Shown piece after piece: positions 25,721 through 37,621 of a stretch of DNA of 64,000 nt. The translations under genes were made by a program, and so were the position numbers. This stretch comes from Erysipelotrichaceae bacterium 66202529 (GTDB lineage: Bacteria; Bacillota_I; Bacilli_A; Erysipelotrichales; Erysipelotrichaceae). How positions within the stretch are numbered: position 1 is the stretch's first letter; each line of letters begins with the position of its first letter. The notes under the pieces were generated by a model, which searched no databases, was not told where the DNA came from, and saw only the letters and a program-made list of their open reading frames with translations. Location: NCBI GenBank assembly GCA_017161075.1, contig CP046174.1:4340001-4404000 (forward strand). The letters are read 5' to 3'.

Positions 25721-26124
25721 AAACTATTATTCTGGCAAGTCATGGTCATTTTGCAGAGGGATTGCTTGATACACTCCAAATTATCGCAGGAAAACAAAAT
25801 CACATTGAAACTTATTGCGCATATACGAAAAAAGGTAATATTGTGAATGATATATCCAATTTAATGAAACGTCATGAGGGTGAGGAATTGATTGTATGTA
25901 CGGATTTATATGGTGGAAGTGTAAATAATTGCTTTATGCAATATTTACAACGCCCCGGCTTTTATCTGATAGCCGGAATCAATCTTCCGATTTTGCTGGA
26001 AATCATATGCAGAGAACAGCAGGATACGTACAGCATGTTAAATGATATACTTAAGCAAAATGATCAGTATATAAAATTCTGTAATCAAATCTCTTTGCAA
26101 AATGTAATAACAGAAGAATTTTAA
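25717..26124 (+). CDS. PTS mannose-family IIA component
   Basis: A 135-residue IIA with His9 (LASHGHFAEG) and CTDLYGGSVNN, where most IIAs have DxxGGTP. It overlaps the regulator gene by four bases (ATGA), so it is made together with the regulator rather than with IIB/IIC/IID. It supplies phosphate to the IIB of the divergent operon and perhaps to the regulator. Confidence 0.88.
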   Translation: MKTIILASHGHFAEGLLDTLQIIAGKQNHIETYCAYTKKGNIVNDISNLMKRHEGEELIVCTDLYGGSVNNCFMQYLQRPGFYLIAGINLPILLEIICREQQDTYSMLNDILKQNDQYIKFCNQISLQNVITEEF

Positions 26125-26245
26125 ATCTGCTTAGAAAAGAGTTAGGAAGCACTGCTATTATACTACGATAAGCAAGATACCGGATTATTGTTTAAAATCA
26201 TCCCTCATATTTTATAAAGGAGTATTCAAATACTTTAAACATATA

Positions 26246-26290
26246 TAAAAAAGGCCGCCTGATTACTGCAATCAAACGGCTTATTTTTAT
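26246..26290 (+). terminator. Terminator after the LevR-IIA unit
   Basis: Nested arms GCCG/CGGC and TGATT/AATCA (26254-26280) followed by TTATTTTT; A-rich before, so it may act on both strands. Confidence 0.7.
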
Positions 26291-26400
26291 ATGAATAACT
26301 TTGGGTTTTCATGTCTAATAGCTGCTATATAACTGCACAGCTCTGTATTTATGGATTAGGATGAATGTAAGGCAAGGATTATACAGAGCCATGCAGGGTA

Positions 26401-26622
26401 TTAGTCATTCAGTTCCGGCACAATCAGAATCTTATAAAAGAACTCCTTCTTCTCTGCCATTAAATCCACTGCTTCTCTTGTTTTTGATAACGGGAACCTA
26501 TGCGATATAATCGCCTCTGTCTGAATAATCCCTTTATCCAATGCATCCAGGGAAATATCCCATGCATTATGCGGGAATCGTTTGAATTTCCGTGATTTCA
26601 AATCTGCATAAAATGCTCTCTT
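26401..26622 (-). pseudogene. C-terminal remnant of a zinc alcohol dehydrogenase
   Basis: About 70 codons whose product (GIIQTEAIISHRFPLSKTRE, then AVDLMAEKK and a final ILIVPE) matches the last part of medium-chain zinc dehydrogenases. The coenzyme and zinc domains are absent and the frame closes at a stop just upstream of 26622, so it is a leftover. It lies 53 bases after the phospho-beta-glucosidase stop and may once have been the operon's last gene. Confidence 0.65.
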
Positions 26623-26675
26623 TTAATACTACGCTTTTCACAGGCTTGCCAGTGCTGCCCTAAGCTTTGAATATA

Positions 26676-29974
<3,299 letters not shown>

Positions 29975-29994
29975 GATATCTCATCCTTTCTAAC

Positions 29995-32900
29995 TTACTG
30001 ATTCCAGGTATATGCGTATTCGTGATTCATCAGATATGGTGTATAATACGCTACCATGTTTGTTAACGGTAATACATCACTATGCAAATATATACCCAGT
30101 GTCTTTTCCAGATATTTTCTTCTTTCCTGCATACGATTCCAGGTATCCGGATAAGCCTTTTGAATTTCCTTTTTCAAATTATCATCCGCAAGAACAATTC
30201 CGTTTTCACAACAGCAGCCAGGATATCCTTCCACTGAGGGAATGATATCAATCTGTAAAATCATACCGCTCCTTAATTGTTCCTTCGACCCTTCATATAT
30301 AGGGCTGCTCAGCCATTCCTCATCGGCACTTAAATGACCCGGATTTAGTTTCCAATGAAATTTATCTTTTGGCAGTATTGTATCTACCAGATCATGTACC
30401 TCTTTTCCTTCCATACCTATATGAATATGTTCAAGCCAGGTGCAGATAGCTGCATAATAGGGCTTCGCGATCTTTTCTTCATAATCTCTTATATTTGATG
30501 GCAAGTCTTCTCTGCTATTTGCCACAAAAGCAGCCCTGCTTGCTAAACCACCCTTATAGCCGACAGTTAAAGAAATACGTTCCCCTTTCTGTACAGGTTT
30601 ATGCATTGGATATAAATTCGCTTTTTCAAAACGCTTCCCACTGGAGCATATGGTTACAACATTATGTACCTGTCCCTCTGCTTCAAGCAATCCTCCCAGC
30701 TCGACCTCTGTTTTTCCAGGCTTTAAAGCCAGAATGGCTCTTTGCAAGCCTTTTGCTGCCAGTATCTGACCATATTCATAATGTGCAATTTCATTTGCAT
30801 TATTTATTGTTCTCACCCCATAGGCAGGAGATATAAACAGATCCGTAGCATTCCTTAACACAGCTTTACAAGCTCTCATCGCTTCAATCATATAGAAAGG
30901 AATATCAAACAGCTCCTTTTTCAGGCGGTAAAAGCCCTTCCACCCGACAATACCAAGCTGCATCCCCTCCTGAATTCCCGCTTTTTTCAAAACATGTAGG
31001 AGATCCTGTTCTTCATTCAGCGGCTGATCCGGTAAAGAAAAGTAAGACATATGCAATCCCTTTGCAGCAATTCTTGCATGCCTGGCTAAAGAAAGCACCT
31101 CATTTCCAAGAAGCAGATATGCATCTTTATTTTTATGAAGAATAAGCAGTGCTTCTTCAAAACGCGGAATAAATCCGGTTAAATATTCAAAATTTGCTCC
31201 ATGCTCTACATCTGCATACACTGCAATACAATCCAGTTTCCTCTCCTTCATTTTGCATATAACTTTGTCCAATCTTTCCTGTATGGTAGCATCCGATAAT
31301 AAAACCGGAGTACAAGATTCCTCTTCAGGAAACGGTACTTTTTTTAATACAACATTTTCATAGCAATCATTTAACATAATTCCCTCCTCTTTCACTACAG
31401 GTATTAGCTTTTTATCCTCTGTCATAACAAGTCCATGATCTGACAGCTTGCAATATGGACAAACCAGCAGATTCATAATCGTAATTCTGGAAACCGGATT
31501 TTCAAGAAAGGTATTTCCCAGCCTTCGGAAAGCAGCTGCCATGGTATTTACCTGCTCTGCTGCTTCCTCTGCAGCTGCTGAGGTCATCAATCCGGCTACT
31601 GGAAGCGGCATTGCTGCAATAACATGTCCATGTTCAACAGCACAGAATCCGCCGTTCATTTCTTGTATCTGGGTAACAGCCAGTAAGCCATTCTCCAGAG
31701 TATCGTATACAACGCATATATTGTGACTGTCATGCGATATACTGCTGGCTACGGCACCATGATCGATGCCAAATTTTTCTACTATACAAACTGCTCTTTG
31801 CTTTTGATTATAACGGTTGAATACAGCAAGATACAGTTGCTTATGCTTTCTATTAAGCTGAACGTTCCCTTTGTGAACCATACAAACTCGTGTTTTTAAA
31901 TATGATGTCGATGTATATTCTGATTCAAAACTTATGATATTTAATTTAGAAAATGGACCTTTTGCTTTTATCATGAAATCAGACATATGAAACGGTGTCA
32001 TACGAACGGTATTTTTCTTTTCCATTTGCTTAGTATATGCAGAAATTTTTATTGGCTTTAATAATTTCTGTCCTTTACATACAGGCTTTCCCTCATAGAA
32101 TACAGCTTGTACCTGTAAATTGGTTGTATCATTTAACAGCACTATATCAGCAGCATATCCAGGGGCAATGGCTCCAAGCTGTGGCAGATTCGCTTCCTGA
32201 GCAACATGATAGCTTGCAGCAAGCAATGCATCCTCAACCGGCATACCAAGGGCTACTGCCTTTTTTATCATATAATCCATATGTCCCAAATCCTCTGTCA
32301 CATTACAGCGGCGGTCATCGCTACAAAAGCAGATACGGCTATAGTCACGGATATCCTGAAAGGCCTCCAGTATTTCCTTCATACGCCCCTGCGTATTCGC
32401 CTCTCTGATATCAATCCACATACCCTTTCTGTACTTTTCAAGAGCTTCTTCCCCTGTTTTTACTTCATGACAGGATTTTGGGCCTGCACACAGATAGGCG
32501 GAAAGCTTTTTCCCCTGCAGCATGGGAGAGTGACCCTGTAAAAAGCAGTCCTGCTTTTTGGCAGCCTCCAGTAGATCATGTATACGTTTATCACCGGAAA
32601 GAACACCTTCATAATCCATTACCTCCCCTAACCCAACAACACGGGGATGATGAAATAATTCCTTATAATCGTCAGCATATAATTCAGCTCCGGCGGATTC
32701 AAATCCTGGAAGACTTGGGACACAGGATGGAAGCAGCATCAGCTGTCGCATGGGCAGATGCTCTGATGCATTTAGCATATATTGGATTCCTTCAACCCCC
32801 ATAACATTTGCGATTTCATGAGCATCCTCCAAAACCGTTGTCGTTCCATGCGGCAATACCATAGAAGCATAGTTTTCCGGAACCAACAGGGAGCTTTCTA

Positions 32901-33156
32901 TATGCGTATGGGCATCTATAAAGCCCGGACACAAGATACCCTGTAAATGCATATGCTCTTTTGATGGTAGTAATTGGCTTTTTGTATCATAATCTACATG
33001 TGTGATAAACGAATCCGTTATATAGACAGTACCATGCAAAAATTCTTTCGTAAATACGTTAAAGATTCTGCAGCCAGTGATTACTAAATCATTTTCTATT
33101 TCACCCATCGCCGCAGCTGTAAGCTTTTTCGTATTTGCTTGCATTTTATACATCAT
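29995..33156 (-). CDS. Adenine deaminase fused to a creatinase/M24-like domain
   Basis: A 1053-residue single frame. Residues about 22-600 are a complete adenine deaminase (Ade): HTHIESS (His83, His85), Glu178 in GLGEVMDY, His209 in QGHSP, His230 in CHE and Asp280 in CSDD, all expected metal/catalytic positions. Residues about 622-1053 are a creatinase_N plus M24 'pita-bread' fold. Its two metal Asp residues are missing (around 862-873), the GH-type His is probably His941, one Glu is Asp970 and the last Glu is Glu984. Loss of the metal site also occurs in creatinase, so metal-free C-N hydrolysis is possible; a structural role is too. It overlaps the IIC stop (ATGA) in a beta-glucoside PTS operon, an unusual setting for a deaminase. 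I know no standard family with this fusion. Confidence 0.88.
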   Translation of the reverse strand: MMYKMQANTKKLTAAAMGEIENDLVITGCRIFNVFTKEFLHGTVYITDSFITHVDYDTKSQLLPSKEHMHLQGILCPGFIDAHTHIESSLLVPENYASMVLPHGTTTVLEDAHEIANVMGVEGIQYMLNASEHLPMRQLMLLPSCVPSLPGFESAGAELYADDYKELFHHPRVVGLGEVMDYEGVLSGDKRIHDLLEAAKKQDCFLQGHSPMLQGKKLSAYLCAGPKSCHEVKTGEEALEKYRKGMWIDIREANTQGRMKEILEAFQDIRDYSRICFCSDDRRCNVTEDLGHMDYMIKKAVALGMPVEDALLAASYHVAQEANLPQLGAIAPGYAADIVLLNDTTNLQVQAVFYEGKPVCKGQKLLKPIKISAYTKQMEKKNTVRMTPFHMSDFMIKAKGPFSKLNIISFESEYTSTSYLKTRVCMVHKGNVQLNRKHKQLYLAVFNRYNQKQRAVCIVEKFGIDHGAVASSISHDSHNICVVYDTLENGLLAVTQIQEMNGGFCAVEHGHVIAAMPLPVAGLMTSAAAEEAAEQVNTMAAAFRRLGNTFLENPVSRITIMNLLVCPYCKLSDHGLVMTEDKKLIPVVKEEGIMLNDCYENVVLKKVPFPEEESCTPVLLSDATIQERLDKVICKMKERKLDCIAVYADVEHGANFEYLTGFIPRFEEALLILHKNKDAYLLLGNEVLSLARHARIAAKGLHMSYFSLPDQPLNEEQDLLHVLKKAGIQEGMQLGIVGWKGFYRLKKELFDIPFYMIEAMRACKAVLRNATDLFISPAYGVRTINNANEIAHYEYGQILAAKGLQRAILALKPGKTEVELGGLLEAEGQVHNVVTICSSGKRFEKANLYPMHKPVQKGERISLTVGYKGGLASRAAFVANSREDLPSNIRDYEEKIAKPYYAAICTWLEHIHIGMEGKEVHDLVDTILPKDKFHWKLNPGHLSADEEWLSSPIYEGSKEQLRSGMILQIDIIPSVEGYPGCCCENGIVLADDNLKKEIQKAYPDTWNRMQERRKYLEKTLGIYLHSDVLPLTNMVAYYTPYLMNHEYAYTWNQ

Positions 33157-34451
33157 CCGGCCTGTGCTTCATCCTGCTGTTCTATTCTCAACTGCTGCTT
33201 TTCATAAATCTTCATGAATGGGAAATATAGAATCATATCAATGACAATCAGTATAGCAACAAGAATAACTGCTTTAAAATCTCCTGTTGAGAAATATGCT
33301 CCAAAAATACTAGGCATATTAAAGGAAAGCATCGCATAGGTTTTTCCTATCAGTCCTGTATTTAAACAAAGGAATGCTATGATTGCATTTACAACAGAAA
33401 CAAGGGAACAGGGTACAAAGAATATAGGATTTAACATCATAGGAAGTCCGAATGTAATCGGTTCGGATATTCCGAAGAATGCAGGGATGATCCCAACCTT
33501 TCCTACGATTTTTAACAATTTTGCTTTCGAGAAACAGAGGAGAATTGCAAGCGAAAGACAGGAGCCTACCCCACCGATACAAACAAAATAAATCCAAAAT
33601 GCTTCCGTCAGTATTGCAGTAGGTACCATTCCTGCGGAAAGCTGTCCTGCATTTGCAGAAATATTCATCATCATAATTGGCCCCATCAGTCCCCAGAACG
33701 TTGCATTATGAATTCCGAAAAACCATGCTGCATTTATGATAAAGGTCATGAGCAGAATAAACCATAAGCTGTCTGTTGCTTTAATTTGCGGAGCAATTAC
33801 AGAGCTAAGCCACATTGCAAAGGTTGTATCCATATTATGGAATATAATAAACATAATCAAATATAAAAACATGATCAGTACTGCAATCGATAAGGATGCA
33901 AAGGTCTCTGATAAAGATGCTGGAACACTGTCCGGCATTTTAATTTTTCCGAAATTTTTAGACTTCAGAAAGCGGTAAATCTCCACTGTGACAATAGACA
34001 CAAAGATACCTACCAGAAGACCCTTCCCATCCAGAAAATTCAAATCTGCAAGCGATAACCCATATTGTAATTTTTCTATTCTCACTGCCAGCATAAACAG
34101 ACCAAAAACGGTGATAAAGTTTGGAATCAGTTCCTCAATATTGTAGTTTTTACACAGATAATGTGTAATACCCAGCGCAACATATAATGTTATAAAGCCC
34201 AGACTTAAAACAGAAATCCAGGAAAATACATACCCGTAATCTGACACAAAGCCTGCCCATGCAAGAAGAAAGCCATTGGTTGTTTTTTCTGTTACAGGAG
34301 CTGCTGATATAACCGCTGATAAACCGCCAAAAACCATAATAGGCAGTATGGTCATAAATGTGTTTCGAAGTGCAAGCAAGTGTGTCTGCGTACTCAGCTT
34401 CGCAGAAATATCAAGCACTTTAGCCTCAATTTTGTCCTTCATACTTTCCAT
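33153..34451 (-). CDS. PTS lactose/cellobiose-family IIC permease
   Basis: A 432-residue polytopic protein of the CelB/LacE type: INAAWFFGIHNATFWG and FFGISEPITFGLPMMLNP are the substrate-site signatures. It carries beta-glucosides such as cellobiose and phosphorylates them through IIB. It starts three bases after the IIB stop and its own stop overlaps the deaminase-fusion start. Actual substrate is not known; see the neighbouring fusion protein. Confidence 0.93.
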   Translation of the reverse strand: MESMKDKIEAKVLDISAKLSTQTHLLALRNTFMTILPIMVFGGLSAVISAAPVTEKTTNGFLLAWAGFVSDYGYVFSWISVLSLGFITLYVALGITHYLCKNYNIEELIPNFITVFGLFMLAVRIEKLQYGLSLADLNFLDGKGLLVGIFVSIVTVEIYRFLKSKNFGKIKMPDSVPASLSETFASLSIAVLIMFLYLIMFIIFHNMDTTFAMWLSSVIAPQIKATDSLWFILLMTFIINAAWFFGIHNATFWGLMGPIMMMNISANAGQLSAGMVPTAILTEAFWIYFVCIGGVGSCLSLAILLCFSKAKLLKIVGKVGIIPAFFGISEPITFGLPMMLNPIFFVPCSLVSVVNAIIAFLCLNTGLIGKTYAMLSFNMPSIFGAYFSTGDFKAVILVAILIVIDMILYFPFMKIYEKQQLRIEQQDEAQAG

Positions 34452-34454
34452 TTT

Positions 34455-34757
34455 TTAATTTCTCTCTTTCATTATTTTTTTAACATCCTCGATAACACCC
34501 TTTGCATTCATCAACCCATAATAAGATGGATTCATGCTTACAACAGGTACTGAAGATTCCACAAATTTTTTAATTCGCGGAATTTCATGGCGGATCTGAG
34601 GGCCTACCAGAATCAGATCACAGCCTTGTAAATAATTCATGAAATCTCCATCACCATATGCTTCAACATAACAATACCCCTCTGACTGCTCATTCATTTT
34701 TTTTGCCATCATTGCTGTGGACATCCCTGCATTACATACGAGAATAATTTTTAACAT
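34455..34757 (-). CDS. PTS lactose/cellobiose-family IIB component
   Basis: A 100-residue IIB with the phosphorylated Cys8 in LVCNAGMSTAMM followed by GPQIRHEIP, both typical. Receives phosphate from the IIA encoded just before it. Confidence 0.95.
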   Translation of the reverse strand: MLKIILVCNAGMSTAMMAKKMNEQSEGYCYVEAYGDGDFMNYLQGCDLILVGPQIRHEIPRIKKFVESSVPVVSMNPSYYGLMNAKGVIEDVKKIMKERN

Positions 34758-34763
34758 TATGCA

Positions 34764-35075
34764 TCATCCTTTCATTTCACTTAAACATTTGAATAATTCC
34801 CTTGTCATTTGATAAATGATTTCACTAGCCATCATTTGATCCTCTGCATGAACCATCAATAGACTGACTTGATCAAAATCACCACTGGCAAATTGCTGCA
34901 AAATTTTACTATGAGCACGTTTCGCAGTATAAAGATTTTCTTCAGCATCTTTATAAAGGTTTAATCCTGTATTTTTTTTCCCCTCACGATAATTTTCTAA
35001 TGCTTCAAAACACAGTGATCTGGCCTCCCCGCTATAGGATATAATCTGCATAAGAGAGATTTCCAATTCTTCCAT
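34764..35075 (-). CDS. PTS lactose/cellobiose-family IIA component
   Basis: A 103-residue three-helix IIA with the phospho-His in LLMVHAEDQMM and the SYSGEARSL start region. First gene of the operon IIA-IIB-IIC-deaminase fusion-PRD regulator-phospho-beta-glucosidase. AAAGGAGG lies seven bases before 35075; an ATG two codons earlier is too close to that site. Confidence 0.94.
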   Translation of the reverse strand: MEELEISLMQIISYSGEARSLCFEALENYREGKKNTGLNLYKDAEENLYTAKRAHSKILQQFASGDFDQVSLLMVHAEDQMMASEIIYQMTRELFKCLSEMKG

Positions 35076-35184
35076 TGCCATGCCTCCTTTCGATTTCAGT
35101 ATATCATTGCAGCAAATTTCATGTTTTCTTTAACTTCCCCTTCTAAGAGAAGAACAGTGAAACTATATTTAACTAATAACTATA

Positions 35185-35222
35185 TAAATAAAAAGCAGCC
35201 ACACCCCTATAGATGTAACTGC
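35185..35222 (-). terminator. Terminator of the beta-phosphoglucomutase-like gene
   Basis: Arms GCAGCCACA (35195-35203) and TGTAACTGC (35214-35222) pair over nine bases with two G-U pairs; TTTTTATTTATA follows on the minus strand. Confidence 0.65.
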
Positions 35223-35270
35223 ATCTTCCCTTACATTAACCTTTTTCTTATACCTTTTTATTTGATGTCC

Positions 35271-35918
35271 TTAGATCATATTTTTCAATTCATCAAGACT
35301 ATGTAATATATAATTGCACATGGATTCAATTTCCTTTGTAGGCGGAACCTTGTCCGGTATCATCACAACGTTTGTATTTGCGCGATATGCAGAACGCACA
35401 CCATTCAGACTATCCTCTACCACAAGACATTTCTGCGGCTGAACACCCAGCATTTCTGCCGTCTTTAGATATACATCCGGCGCTGGTTTTCCCTGACTTA
35501 TCATTTCCTCATTGACGATAATTTCGAAGTAAGGTGCAATTCCTGCATGATGTAAATTGAATTCTACATCCTCTGCAGAAGCACTAGTCGCCATAGCAAT
35601 ACGGTATCCCTTATCCTTAACCATTTCCAGTAAACCCTTGACATCTCCCATAAGAGGTACACCGTTTTGCTGCTTTTCTTCCTTTTTATAAAGCGTATGA
35701 AGACGGCATGCTTCCTCCTGCGGCCAGCTCTTTGGCATGTATGTATCGAATATAACCTGCTGATCCTTTCTCGTTCTGCCAATCAGTGAAAGGATAAATG
35801 TGTCACTAGTGGGAAGGTGAAGCTTCTCACCAACTCTTTTCCACGCCTTCATCGAAATTGTCTCTGTATCAAACAGCGTTCCATCCATATCAAAAATAAC
35901 CGCTTCCCATTTTTTCAT
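35271..35918 (-). CDS. HAD hydrolase, beta-phosphoglucomutase-like
   Basis: A 215-residue subclass I HAD protein: nucleophile motif FDMDGTLFDTE, then TSAS, GKPAPDVYLK and VVEDSLNGVRSA. It fits the PgmB/GPH-like group, acting on a sugar phosphate; whether it is a mutase or phosphatase is unclear. It lies between the sporulation block (terminator upstream) and the beta-glucoside operon (terminator downstream), so it appears monocistronic. Start at 35918 chosen for GGAGG eight bases upstream. Confidence 0.8.
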   Translation of the reverse strand: MKKWEAVIFDMDGTLFDTETISMKAWKRVGEKLHLPTSDTFILSLIGRTRKDQQVIFDTYMPKSWPQEEACRLHTLYKKEEKQQNGVPLMGDVKGLLEMVKDKGYRIAMATSASAEDVEFNLHHAGIAPYFEIIVNEEMISQGKPAPDVYLKTAEMLGVQPQKCLVVEDSLNGVRSAYRANTNVVMIPDKVPPTKEIESMCNYILHSLDELKNMI

Positions 35919-35933
35919 TGCCAAGTCCTCCAT

Positions 35934-35963
35934 ATCAAAAATCCCTATAGCTCACTATAGGGA
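35934..35963 (-). terminator. Terminator after the second divIC-like gene
   Basis: Arms TCCCTATAG (35942-35950) and CTATAGGGA (35955-35963) with a 4-base loop, then TTTTTGAT on the minus strand, directly after the stop at 35965. Confidence 0.8.
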
Positions 35964-35964
35964 A

Positions 35965-36288
35965 TCAGTCATCATCTTTATCATTTTTAGCCGGTAGCTT
36001 AAACACCTGCTCGCCTGGCTTGCTGACCATATATTTTCCTCTGGCAAACCGTTTTACATATTCCGGATTTTCCAGGTTTTCTTTTTCCTTGGACAGGTCA
36101 TTTTTCTGATTTTCCAAAGAGCTTATCATTTCCTCTGAAGAAGTGATTTCATCCTTCAGCTTCATTGTCATCATAAGATCAGAGCTTGCAGCATAAATCA
36201 GAAAGCATGCAATGAAAATAGCAGCCAGACTTAAAAAGGTTTTAATCTTGTTTTTTTTCTTTTTGACCGTTCGTTTCTCGTTTGCCAT
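35965..36288 (-). CDS. FtsB/DivIC-family septum protein, second copy
   Basis: A 107-residue protein: Lys-rich cytoplasmic N-terminus, one membrane helix (about 17-35), a short coiled coil and the family C-terminus (NPEYVKRFARGKYMVSKPGE). It closely resembles the copy at 36492-36833, so this is a tandem duplication. It is separated from that copy by a terminator and has its own ribosome site (AGGAGG). Role in division or in sporulation septation is presumed. Confidence 0.85.
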   Translation of the reverse strand: MANEKRTVKKKKNKIKTFLSLAAIFIACFLIYAASSDLMMTMKLKDEITSSEEMISSLENQKNDLSKEKENLENPEYVKRFARGKYMVSKPGEQVFKLPAKNDKDDD

Positions 36289-36446
36289 GCTGCTCCTCCT
36301 TATATGCTGTAATCATATTATAAGCAGAGAAAAGCATTTTGACAAGGACTTTTTCATATAGAAAGGTACCGTTTTCAGATATAATATTCTAAATTATGAT
36401 AATGTTTTGCAAATAGTTCTGTAATATATTTATTTTGGAATATCCA

Positions 36447-36493
36447 CAGTATATAAAAACTCTGCAGTGTATATAAGACATCACTACAGAGTT
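36447..36493 (-). terminator. Terminator after the first divIC-like gene
   Basis: Arms AACTCTGCAGTG (36458-36469) and CACTACAGAGTT (36482-36493) with one mismatch, then TTTTTATATAC on the minus strand. It overlaps the stop codon of the gene. Confidence 0.75.
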
Positions 36494-36833
36494 ATTTATC
36501 ATCAGAATCATTACTGTTTCCACCCGGAAGCCGGAACACCTGTTCACCTTTTTTACTTACCAAAAATTTATCCCTTGCATAACGCTTCACATATTCAGGA
36601 TCCTCCAGCTTTTTCTTTTGTGATGCAAGATCCTTTTTTTGTGTTGATAGCTTATTGATTGCTTCATTGTTTGCGGAGATTTCCTGTTTCAGATCCAGCA
36701 TAACGATTACATCCTTACTTGCTGCATATATAAGATAACATGAAACCCCTATAGCGAGAAGACTAATCAGGAGTTTCATCGGATGCTTTTTTCTTTTTCT
36801 TTTTTTTACGGCTGCTTTTTTTTCGTTTTGCAT
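36492..36833 (-). CDS. divIC: DivIC/FtsB-family cell division protein
   Basis: A 113-residue bitopic protein: basic N-terminus, membrane helix (about 20-38), coiled coil, and the conserved DPEYVKRYARDKFLVSKKGE segment. Position directly after yabQ matches B. subtilis divIC. DivIC works with FtsL and DivIB in the divisome. Its start lies 71 bases inside the yabQ coding region. Confidence 0.87.
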   Translation of the reverse strand: MQNEKKAAVKKRKRKKHPMKLLISLLAIGVSCYLIYAASKDVIVMLDLKQEISANNEAINKLSTQKKDLASQKKKLEDPEYVKRYARDKFLVSKKGEQVFRLPGGNSNDSDDK

Positions 36834-37227
36834 TCGCTTTCCTCCTCTTCCTGATTTTGCCTGGTAATCTAATTATAGCAACTATTTTCGATTTGGCAAC
36901 GAGAAGTTTCACTTTAAACGGATGCAGCAGCCTGCGGATTGCTGTAAAAAGCTGCATAAATACGCTGAGATACCATGTGAAATAAATAAAAGCGCCGAGA
37001 AGAAAAAAGCAGATGAGATAAATATTGGTGATACCACCATTGATCTTGTACAGTCCAAAAAACATAAGGGATGTAAACAGAATATGATACAGGATCTCAA
37101 CGATACCTTTGAAAATCGGAAAACGGAGATATTTCACAAAGCTGATTAAGAAACTGAAGCCGAAAGCATATACCCATCCCATTAAAAAATGATAGAGTAT
37201 CGCCTGTATCTGAGTAGGCAGCAGCAT
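36763..37227 (-). CDS. yabQ: YabQ-like spore cortex protein
   Basis: A 154-residue protein with four to five hydrophobic helices and a very basic tail (residues about 122-150, mostly Lys/Arg). Size, topology and position between yabP and divIC identify YabQ, a mother-cell membrane protein needed for spore cortex formation in B. subtilis. Stop of yabP and start of yabQ share one base; the tail overlaps divIC by 71 bases. Confidence 0.85.
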   Translation of the reverse strand: MLLPTQIQAILYHFLMGWVYAFGFSFLISFVKYLRFPIFKGIVEILYHILFTSLMFFGLYKINGGITNIYLICFFLLGAFIYFTWYLSVFMQLFTAIRRLLHPFKVKLLVAKSKIVAIIRLPGKIRKRRKANAKRKKSSRKKKKKKKASDETPD

Positions 37228-37529
37228 TATTTAAAGATTTTTGAAATCACTGATTCCTTTCCGTTTCCCTTTTTATTGGATACATAGGATAATGCTTCAA
37301 TGACGCCGCGAATCACCACATCACCGCGTTCCGTATCCAGCTTGCCAAGCGTCAGATCCTTTCCCTGAATTACCATCCATCCCTGTGCTGTCTCTAACAG
37401 AAATTCACTGGAATCGAAGCTGTCTATCTGCTTGACACCGGTCAGCTCCATCACCTTTCGATCCTTGATAACTACGTTATGATATGGATTCGTTTCAAAA
37501 CGAAGCGGATTGCTAATGTTATCTTCCAT
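37227..37529 (-). CDS. yabP: YabP-family sporulation protein
   Basis: A 100-residue YabP/YqfC-family protein (NVVIKDRKVMELTGVKQIDS, LLETAQGWMVIQGKDLTLGK). YabP is made in the mother cell and is linked to cortex assembly with YabQ. AAGGAGG precedes the start, and a sigma-E-like promoter lies 60-90 bases upstream. Confidence 0.92.
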   Translation of the reverse strand: MEDNISNPLRFETNPYHNVVIKDRKVMELTGVKQIDSFDSSEFLLETAQGWMVIQGKDLTLGKLDTERGDVVIRGVIEALSYVSNKKGNGKESVISKIFK

Positions 37530-37587
37530 ACAAGATTCCTCCTTATTTCAATTTCATTACAATCTATGTATGAAACAGGACGAATAG

Positions 37588-37616
37588 AACGTATGAGGAA
37601 TACAAAAAAAATATCC
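37588..37616 (-). promoter_or_regulatory. Sigma-E-like promoter for yabP-yabQ
   Basis: On the minus strand GGATATT (37610-37616), 14-base spacer, CATACGTT (37588-37595). This fits the mother-cell sigma-E pattern (KMATATT, 13-15 bases, CATACAHT) at all but two positions, and sits in the gap before yabP. Confidence 0.6.
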
Positions 37617-37621
37617 CGGCA

